Assembly (NCBI GenBank): GCA_031177845.1
Contig: JAPSGG010000090.1
Span: forward strand, 1-6,523
DNA length: 6,523 nucleotides
Direction: 5' to 3'
DNA from: Chromatiales bacterium
GTDB lineage: Bacteria > Pseudomonadota > Gammaproteobacteria > JACCYU01
Shown here piece by piece: positions 1 through 6,523 of this stretch. The position numbers and the translations under genes are program-made. Every line of letters begins with the position of its first letter. Position 1 is the first letter of the stretch. Below the pieces are notes generated by a model that was not told the DNA's origin, ran no database searches, and worked only from the letters and a program-made list of their open reading frames with translations.

Positions 1-1
1 C

Positions 2-220
2 ATCGCAGCCGTGATGCTCGCAATCCTGGATCTGCCGAAGGTGCAGGACGGCGTGTTATTTCTGTTCGGCGTGCTGCCGCCGGCCGTACTGAATTTTCTG
101 TTCGCTGAGCGCTTTGATCAAGAACCCGCCAAGGTTGCCTCCATCGTCATGCTCGGCAACCTGGCAACGATTGTCACGCTCCCTCTGGCACTCGCATATG
201 TGTTGCCGCGGTATGGTTGA
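2..220 (+). CDS. AEC-family transporter, C-terminal fragment
   Basis: This is the last 72 codons of a membrane permease whose start lies before the window; base 1 is the third base of the preceding codon. The translation is strongly hydrophobic and contains the GVLPPAVLNFLFAERF segment followed by KVASIVMLGN and a final hydrophobic helix ending ALAYVLPRYG. A proline-containing helix, then an 'AER...P..VASIV' stretch and a last membrane helix, is typical of the C-terminus of auxin efflux carrier (AEC) family permeases. In bacteria these are inner-membrane carriers often linked to export of small organic acids such as malate, but nothing here reveals the substrate. The gene ends at TGA 70 bases before purD on the same strand. 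A GTG-ATG at base 11 is internal to the frame and is probably not a start. The family call rests on motif memory and is fairly secure; the function is unknown. Confidence 0.75.
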   Translation: MAAVMLAILDLPKVQDGVLFLFGVLPPAVLNFLFAERFDQEPAKVASIVMLGNLATIVTLPLALAYVLPRYG

Positions 221-251
221 CTTGATGAGACTTTGCTAGAAGATTACCGCT

Positions 252-273
252 GGAAGTCGGTACTGCAACTTCC
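252..273 (+). promoter_or_regulatory. small stem-loop and direct repeat in purD leader
   Basis: GGAAGT (252-257) and ACTTCC (268-273) can pair as a 6-bp stem with a 10-base loop. The same stretch holds two copies of CGGTAC (258-263 and 273-278), 15 bases apart. Both lie between the permease stop and the purD Shine-Dalgarno site. There is no T-run after the stem, so it is not a normal intrinsic terminator. It could be a weak regulatory hairpin or an operator, or chance. A TTGACT at 217-222 might serve as a -35 box, but no good -10 sits at the right distance. Confidence 0.2.
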
Positions 274-290
274 GGTACATAGGACGATCT

Positions 291-1571
<1,281 letters not shown>

Positions 1572-1635
1572 GAGCCGGGACTCGAAGGGCGTGCGAAGGC
1601 CAGACCATCACCATACGCCTACGCTGCTGGATTAA

Positions 1636-1809
1636 ATCCCTGCCATCTATGGCGATGAGGCCATGCGCGAGGGCACCAGGCGCGCGGGTTTCGATCACCA
1701 TCTTCCCAGACCCTGGGATCCGGATGTCCTGGAGAAGCTATTGGCAGGTTACGGAAGGGAATTGGGCATACGACGTGGGGGAATAGGAAGAAGAAATGGC
1801 TTGAATTGA
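1636..1809 (+). pseudogene. relic of a response-regulator receiver domain (C-terminal part)
   Basis: Between purD and rho, one plus-strand frame reads IPAIYGDEAMREGTRRAG, then FDHHLPRPWDPDVLEKLL, then runs on to TGA at 1807. The spacing and residues resemble the last third of a CheY-like receiver domain, where 'R..AGFDHHL.KP.D.D.L..LL' covers helix 4, strand 5, the conserved lysine-proline and helix 5. Here the conserved lysine before proline is arginine, a TAA stop (1633-1635) lies directly upstream in frame, and the usual 'ALTGYG' strand appears shortened. The phospho-acceptor half of the domain is absent: the preceding in-frame codons back to the purD end show no receiver features. An ATG at 1663 could open a 48-codon ORF, but only GAGG two bases away precedes it. 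I read this as a decayed fragment left by gene loss or hybrid-kinase decay. It could be a chance resemblance. Confidence 0.4.
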
Positions 1810-1849
1810 GGTTTCTTTCGCTTCTCAGGCTCTATGTCCCATACCCCCT

Positions 1850-3106
<1,257 letters not shown>

Positions 3107-3430
3107 AGATGTGCGATACCGTCAATGTTTGGAGAGCATGAATCAAGGCGCGCGCGGCACAAGCCTCCACGAGTCGCTGCTGGATGCAGGAACAGGTGTC
3201 GGCGATGTGGCCCCCGCGCACGCGCCTGGGGTCCTGGGTTGGTCAGACAATGTCGAGCTTCAACGCGCTGTTACGCAGCTATACGCCCGGGGTGGGCCCG
3301 TCTCCGCGTTACGTCTTATACGTGAAAGAGGAAATGCCTGGACGGCAAGAACATATCGAATGTGCGCCGAATACCCTAGCACCAAACGCATGCGTCGTCT
3401 AGCCTTTTGTGGCGGCCGCGCGTCGGCGGG
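3107..3430 (-). promoter_or_regulatory. gene-free rho leader, probable autoregulatory region
   Basis: These 324 bases between the trxA stop and the rho start hold no credible gene on either strand; the open frames across it have no recognisable motifs. On the rho strand a TATAAG at 3320-3315 could be a -10 element, but no matching -35 is visible. C-rich, G-poor stretches on the transcript strand (about 3356-3319 and 3246-3224) resemble rut-like RNA. In E. coli a long leader between trxA and rho lets Rho terminate its own transcript; position and length here fit the same role, which is inference. The region also has a 10-bp palindrome, ACGCATGCGT (3386-3395), and a G+C-rich patch around 3285-3300 where GCCC and GGGC can pair. 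I see no leader peptide with a good ribosome site and no intrinsic terminator for trxA. Confidence 0.4.
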
Positions 3431-3757
3431 TTAGATGCTTTCGTCGATAAACGCTGTCAGCTGGGATTTCGACACGGCCCCTACCTTGGTGGCTTCCACC
3501 TTCCCGTTCTTAAATATCATCAGGGTCGGAATGCCGCGGATGCCGTACTTGGAGGGCGTGGCCGGATTGTCGTCGATGTTGAGTTTGGCGACCTTGAGCT
3601 TGCCGGCATATTCATTCGCGATCTGATCCAACGTCGGGGCGATCATCTTGCACGGCCCGCACCATTCCGCCCAGTAGTCCACCAGCACCGGTTGAACGGA
3701 CTTCAGCACCTCGACTTCGAAGCTGGCGTCAGTTATATGGGTGATCCTGTCGCTCAC
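3431..3757 (-). CDS. trxA: Thioredoxin 1
   Basis: Thioredoxin is the small cytoplasmic dithiol reductant that serves ribonucleotide reductase, methionine sulfoxide reductase and many other targets, and is recycled by thioredoxin reductase. The 108-residue product has the usual single-domain length. The active site WCGPC is at 32-36 (C33 and C36), the buried aspartate is D27 in LVDYWAEW, a lysine is at 58 in AKLNID, and the cis-proline is P77 in GIRGIPT. No signal peptide is present. I place the start at GTG 3757 because the family N-terminus is (M)SDRITHITD and GGGAG lies six bases upstream; a longer frame opening at 3802 adds 15 residues that do not fit thioredoxins and has no ribosome site. 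An out-of-frame ATG-TGA overlaps the GTG. rho follows 324 bases downstream on the same strand and rhlB is divergent, the order seen in E. coli. Confidence 0.97.
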   Translation of the reverse strand: MSDRITHITDASFEVEVLKSVQPVLVDYWAEWCGPCKMIAPTLDQIANEYAGKLKVAKLNIDDNPATPSKYGIRGIPTLMIFKNGKVEATKVGAVSKSQLTAFIDESI

Positions 3758-3768
3758 ATGAGTCTCCC
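3758..3768 (-). promoter_or_regulatory. trxA ribosome binding site with overlapping start-stop
   Basis: On the minus strand GGGAG (3768-3764) is followed by ACTC and then CATGTGAGC. The trxA GTG (3757-3755) is six bases from the GGGAG and decides the start. An ATG at 3759-3757 shares its G with that GTG but is followed at once by TGA, so a ribosome starting there would stop after one codon. The site therefore offers two competing initiation codons, only one of them productive. Confidence 0.6.
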
Positions 3769-3930
3769 AAGAAGATCGGCATCCGGCCACGGGCCAAATC
3801 ATGCGCAGCCTTGGCCATCACCTTTGATCGACAGGTTAACGTATACCCGCGGGCAAGTCTACGCTCGTGCGCCGTGGCGGAATGACTAAGGTCCGTGTAA
3901 TCCAGTTTATGCGATAGACGCCAATTGCGC
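3769..3930. promoter_or_regulatory. divergent trxA/rhlB promoter region
   Basis: Together with the flanking trxA ribosome site and the rhlB-proximal palindrome this region separates the start of trxA (-) from that of rhlB (+), so it must hold the promoters of both unless transcription enters from outside. I see no gene in it. GTTAAC next to GTATAC (3836-3846) and CCGCGG (3847-3852) are short palindromes. On the trxA strand TTGGCG (3924-3919) with a poor -10 around 3902-3897 is a possible but weak sigma-70 promoter. I could not find a convincing pair of boxes for either gene. Confidence 0.35.
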
Positions 3931-3942
3931 TATCCTAGGATA
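3931..3942. repeat. perfect 12-bp palindrome abutting the rhlB start
   Basis: TATCCTAGGATA reads identically on both strands and its last base is immediately followed by the rhlB ATG. It contains the only Shine-Dalgarno-like AGGA (3937-3940) for rhlB, at an unusually short two-base spacing. Each half, read 5' to 3', is TATCCT, a four-of-six match to the TATAAT -10 box. It may be an operator, a symmetric -10 element, or chance; RNA folding is limited because only four pairs can close over a CTAG loop. Confidence 0.5.
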
Positions 3943-5220
3943 ATGACTACGCAGCTGCTGTCCGAAGTTCAATTCTCGCAATTTGATCTGCCGCGACCGG
4001 TTCAGCAGGGCCTAAGTGATGCGGGATTCTCCCACTGCACGCTAATTCAGGCGCAAGCCCTGCCGTGGCTTTTGGCCGGCCGGGACGTGGCGGGGCAGGC
4101 GCAGACTGGCACTGGTAAGACCGCCGCCTTTCTAGTGGCGCTCTACACGCGCCTACTCTCGCGCCCTGCCTGGCCCGACCGCAGGCAGACTCAACCGCGC
4201 GCCGTCATCCTCGCGCCCACCCGCGAGCTCGCCATACAGATCCATAAGGACGCGCTGCTGCTAGGTCGGCACACCGAGTTCCAGCTCGGGCTGATCTACG
4301 GCGGCACGGACTACGTCAAACAACGCGACAGCCTCGCGGCGGGCGTCGATATTCTCATCGGTACGCCAGGCCGCATCATCGACTACTTCAAGCAGAGGGT
4401 ATTTGACCTGCACGCCGTCGAGGTCATGGTGCTGGACGAGGCCGACCGCATGTTCGACTTAGGGTTTATTAAGGACATCCGTTTTCTGCTGCGCCGCATG
4501 CCTAAGCCCGACCGGCGGCTCAGCATGCTGTTTTCCGCGACGCTCTCGTACCGAGTCATGGAGCTGGCTTACGAGCATATGAATAATCCGGAGCTCGTGA
4601 AGATCGAATCCGAGCGCGTGACAGCGGAAAAGGTGCGGCAGCTCGTTTATTATCCTTCGAATGCAGAGAAGATCCCGTTGCTGCTGGGACTATTGCAACA
4701 ACACCGCCCCGAGCGCACGATGATCTTCGTCAACACCAAACAGACGGCCGAGAGGCTCGCGGCTTATTTGACTGGCAACGACCACAAGGTCGCCCTACTG
4801 TCCGGCGACGTTCCGCAACGCAAGCGCCAGCGGCTCTTGCAAGGGTTTCAAACCGGCGAATACCCGCTGCTGGTCGCGACCGACGTGGCCTCGCGCGGCC
4901 TGCACATACCTGCCGTAAGTCACGTCATCAATTTCGATTTGCCCGAATCGGAAGAGGACTACGTGCACCGCATCGGGCGCACCGCGCGCGCCGGAGCCGA
5001 GGGCGATGCCATCAGCTTCGCTTGCGAGGACTACGCTTTCCATCTGCCAGACATCGAGACCTTCATCGGCCACAAGATTCCCGCCGCCGATATTGATCCG
5101 AACCTGATGATTAGGCCCAAGCCACCAGCGCGCCGCGAGCGCAATTCGCAGATGCGCGCCGGCAAGCCGGGTGCTAACAAGCCGCGACGGCGCAGGCGTC
5201 CGACGCGCGGCACGGCGTGA
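3943..5220 (+). CDS. rhlB: ATP-dependent RNA helicase RhlB (DEAD-box)
   Basis: RhlB unwinds structured RNA and, in Gammaproteobacteria, works with RNase E and PNPase in the RNA degradosome. The 425-residue protein carries the whole DEAD-box set: Q motif with F14 and Q36, motif I AQTGTGKT (53-60), Ia PTRELA (92-97), GG (120-121), Ib TPGR (141-144), II DEAD (165-168), III SAT (198-200), IV IFVNT (261-265), [13 protein letters not shown] (312-323) and [12 protein letters not shown] (342-351). RhlB rather than RhlE or SrmB is supported by [27 protein letters not shown] and the [10 protein letters not shown] tail, and by the trxA-rho neighbourhood. The C-terminus from about residue 391 is a basic, arginine-rich, probably disordered extension, as usual for the family. 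I chose ATG 3943 because FSQFDLP then begins near residue 11; a TTG at 3925 in frame lacks a ribosome site. The preceding AGGA is only two bases away, so initiation may be weak or leaderless. Confidence 0.95.
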   Translation: MTTQLLSEVQFSQFDLPRPVQQGLSDAGFSHCTLIQAQALPWLLAGRDVAGQAQTGTGKTAAFLVALYTRLLSRPAWPDRRQTQPRAVILAPTRELAIQIHKDALLLGRHTEFQLGLIYGGTDYVKQRDSLAAGVDILIGTPGRIIDYFKQRVFDLHAVEVMVLDEADRMFDLGFIKDIRFLLRRMPKPDRRLSMLFSATLSYRVMELAYEHMNNPELVKIESERVTAEKVRQLVYYPSNAEKIPLLLGLLQQHRPERTMIFVNTKQTAERLAAYLTGNDHKVALLSGDVPQRKRQRLLQGFQTGEYPLLVATDVASRGLHIPAVSHVINFDLPESEEDYVHRIGRTARAGAEGDAISFACEDYAFHLPDIETFIGHKIPAADIDPNLMIRPKPPARRERNSQMRAGKPGANKPRRRRRPTRGTA

Positions 5221-5305
5221 GTACACCCCTGTTCCCGCACGCATAGAGTAGCCTGGACTCCCAAGAACCACCACTCACTTGCGTTGAGCCTAGCGCACCG
5301 TGCAT

Positions 5306-6208
5306 ATGCAAAACATTTGCATCCTGGGTGGCACCGGCTTCGTCGGGCGGCATCTCGTGAACCGCCTGGCGGAACAACACTTGAATGTGAAGGTGTTGAC
5401 GCGCCGTCGCGAGCGTCATCGTGGGTTATTGGTACTGCCAACCCTCCAACTGATCGAGGCCGACGTGCACGATCCGGTGCAACTGAGTCGTTGCTTTCAG
5501 GGCTGCGATGCAGTCATCAATCTGGTGGGCATTCTCAACGAGAAGGGCCACAGTGGATCCGGCTTCAGACATGCGCACGTGGATTTGGCGCGCAAGGTGA
5601 TTAAAGCCTGTTTGGATAATGGCGTGCGGCGTTTGCTACACATGAGCGCATTGGGCGCCAACGCCGGGATGGGGCCGAGTCATTATCTGCGCACCAAAGG
5701 CGAGGCCGAGAACTACGTGCACACCAATGCGGGTAAGGAATTGAAAGTCACTAGCTTTCGCCCCCCCGTGATCTTCGGACCCGACGACAGCTTCATCAAC
5801 CGATTCGCCACTTTGCTGAAGATTTCACCCATACTGCCGCTCGCCTGCCCCGACGCGCGCGTCGCGCCCGTATACGTGGGTGATGTGGTCGACGCGTTCG
5901 CGGCCGCGCTACACGACCCGTCGACCTACGGTAAGCGCTATGACCTATGCGGCCCACGCGAATACACCGTGAGAGAATTGGTGCAGTACACTGCCAAAGT
6001 GATGGGCGTCAAACGGCTGATCATCGGATTGCCCAAGACACTTTCCAGATTGCAGGCGGCGATCATGGAATATGTACCGGGGAAACCACTCTCGCTTGAT
6101 AACTATCGTTCGCTCACGCGAGACAGCGTGTGCAAGAACGGCGAGCCTTGTCCGACAACATTGGAATCGGTGGTGCCGCAATATATTCGGGACCGTCATG
6201 GCCGCTAG
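5306..6208 (+). CDS. Atypical SDR / NAD(P)-dependent epimerase, complex I NDUFA9-like
   Basis: This 300-residue protein is an extended-type short-chain dehydrogenase/reductase. It begins with a Rossmann fold and dinucleotide-binding loop GGTGFVG (8-14), followed by basic residues LTRRRERHR (31-39) after strand 2. It continues with AVINLVGIL (69-77), HMSALGA (112-118) and a Y127-x3-K131 pair in YLRTKGEAE, then RPPVIFGPDD (152-161) and the substrate-side region YVGDVVDAF (190-198). The sequence resembles proteins annotated as complex I NDUFA9 subunit family, bacterial relatives of a mitochondrial NADH dehydrogenase accessory subunit. Their bacterial role is not settled and the substrate cannot be read from the sequence. 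There is no signal peptide or clear membrane segment. The ATG at 5306 is chosen because it starts close to the Rossmann strand; GTG 5300 two codons earlier is equally possible, and neither has a good Shine-Dalgarno. It follows rhlB by 85 bases with no visible terminator, so co-transcription is possible. Confidence 0.85.
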   Translation: MQNICILGGTGFVGRHLVNRLAEQHLNVKVLTRRRERHRGLLVLPTLQLIEADVHDPVQLSRCFQGCDAVINLVGILNEKGHSGSGFRHAHVDLARKVIKACLDNGVRRLLHMSALGANAGMGPSHYLRTKGEAENYVHTNAGKELKVTSFRPPVIFGPDDSFINRFATLLKISPILPLACPDARVAPVYVGDVVDAFAAALHDPSTYGKRYDLCGPREYTVRELVQYTAKVMGVKRLIIGLPKTLSRLQAAIMEYVPGKPLSLDNYRSLTRDSVCKNGEPCPTTLESVVPQYIRDRHGR

Positions 6209-6214
6209 GAAAAG

Positions 6215-6502
6215 TTAAGAACAAGATTGAACCAAGTTTAATTGCGCGTGACGCTCGGCGAGCTCAAGCTGGGTCAGTTGCTCAACCTGGCGATAGAAGC
6301 GCTCGAAATCGCCGCCGCACGCTGTCAGCAAGCGCTCAAAGTCGGGCACGAGACCGCGGTAGATGGCCACCGCTGTTAATTTGGCATTGTTGATAGGACT
6401 TCCGAACCAGTCATCATAGCCGGCAAAACCACCCCAGTGCCGCTTCAATTCCTGATAGTCGTCACGCATGTCAGCAATGATCGCCTGCTTAGTCTCGCGC
6501 AA
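6215..6502 (-). pseudogene. putative aminopeptidase (PF10023-like), C-terminal fragment broken by inverted repeat
   Basis: The minus-strand frame of 95 codons reads like the last part of the bacterial 'putative aminopeptidase' family: REIKQ-like helix, RHWGGFAGYDDWF (21-33), INNAKLTAVAIY (37-48), LVPDFERLL (51-59) and a GGDFERFYRQVEQL helix. These segments normally follow the zinc-binding catalytic half, which is not present. The frame opens only with TTG at 6502, directly preceded in frame by a TAA (6505-6503), and no ribosome site is visible, so it is not a complete gene as given. Recognisable family sequence runs right up to the inner edge of the right inverted-repeat arm, where it is cut off. 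The C-terminal residues from about codon 85 lie in the left arm. The true gene probably continued upstream and was interrupted by the repeat or by a faulty join at the window end. It converges on the SDR gene with a 6-base gap. Confidence 0.65.
6221..6248 (+). repeat. 28-bp inverted repeat, left arm
   Basis: This stretch, beginning acaagattga and ending aattgcgcg, is matched perfectly in reverse complement by 6496-6523. The next inward bases (6249 and 6495) no longer pair. It lies inside the C-terminal codons of the aminopeptidase fragment and is probably the native copy, since it joins smoothly to family-like coding sequence and to a sensible stop codon. Confidence 0.9.
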
Positions 6503-6523
6503 TTAAACTTGGTTCAATCTTGT
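6496..6523 (-). repeat. 28-bp inverted repeat, right arm, ending at the window edge
   Basis: Perfect reverse complement of 6221-6248, separated from it by 247 bases. It replaces the expected upstream coding sequence of the aminopeptidase and puts a TAA in its frame. The match continues to the very last base, so the true outer limit is unknown. The G/C-alternating cgcgc at its inner edge (6496-6500) is also present at the left arm, giving a short shared sequence at which an inverted join could have formed. Confidence 0.9.

Noticed and set aside
178..181. Selenocysteine, riboswitch or tRNA-like elements upstream of purD
   Set aside because: The 70-base gap is too short for a purine riboswitch aptamer and shows only a 6-bp stem; no cloverleaf can be drawn.
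1810..1849. Possible intrinsic terminator between purD and rho
   Set aside because: TGAG and CTCA can pair over a long loop but the stem is only four bases and no T-run follows on either strand.
3386..3395. Palindrome ACGCATGCGT in the rho leader
   Set aside because: A 10-bp palindrome is expected by chance in GC-rich sequence and it is not placed at a promoter or start that I can recognise.
3758..3802. Longer trxA start at ATG 3802 adding 15 residues
   Set aside because: The added residues do not resemble a thioredoxin N-terminus or signal peptide, and the GTG at 3757 has a well-placed GGGAG.
6221..6523. The inverted repeat pair as ends of an insertion sequence or MITE
   Set aside because: The interior is family-like coding sequence of the aminopeptidase, not a transposase or non-coding filler, and no target-site duplication is visible.

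Overview
The window looks like chromosomal DNA of a proteobacterium. It is GC-rich by eye and is packed with housekeeping genes; I see no insertion sequence, phage gene, CRISPR array, rRNA or tRNA. The best lineage clue is the divergent arrangement of rhlB facing away from trxA-rho, which is the order known from Escherichia coli and other Gammaproteobacteria. The SDR protein (NDUFA9-like) and the putative aminopeptidase are families common in Beta- and Gammaproteobacteria. I would place it in the Gammaproteobacteria, with a deep-branching or beta-like lineage possible, and cannot name a genus.

Layout, left to right. Bases 2-220 are the C-terminal end of an AEC-family permease (+). purD (+, 291-1571) follows after a 70-base gap and has its own Shine-Dalgarno site. 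Bases 1572-1849, between the convergent purD and rho, hold what looks like a decayed fragment of a response-regulator receiver domain. rho (-, 1850-3106) lies downstream of trxA (-, 3431-3757, GTG start), separated by a gene-free 324-base leader. The 185-base divergent region 3758-3942 ends in a perfect 12-bp palindrome against the rhlB start codon. rhlB (+, 3943-5220) is followed 85 bases later by an atypical short-chain dehydrogenase (+, 5306-6208). Only 6 bases after that, on the opposite strand, is the C-terminal piece of a putative aminopeptidase (-, 6215-6502). This piece is flanked by a perfect 28-bp inverted repeat whose outer copy ends on the last base of the window.

Functionally, the core is an RNA-metabolism and redox block: Rho ends transcription, RhlB unwinds RNA for the degradosome, and thioredoxin is the general disulfide reductant. 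PurD carries out the second step of purine synthesis. The flanking genes are partial or of unknown role.

I found no convincing undescribed system. The points most worth a second look are the inverted repeat that breaks the aminopeptidase gene (more likely an inverted-duplication or assembly/amplification junction than a real element), the receiver-domain relic, the palindrome at the rhlB start, and the start-stop overlap at the trxA initiation site.
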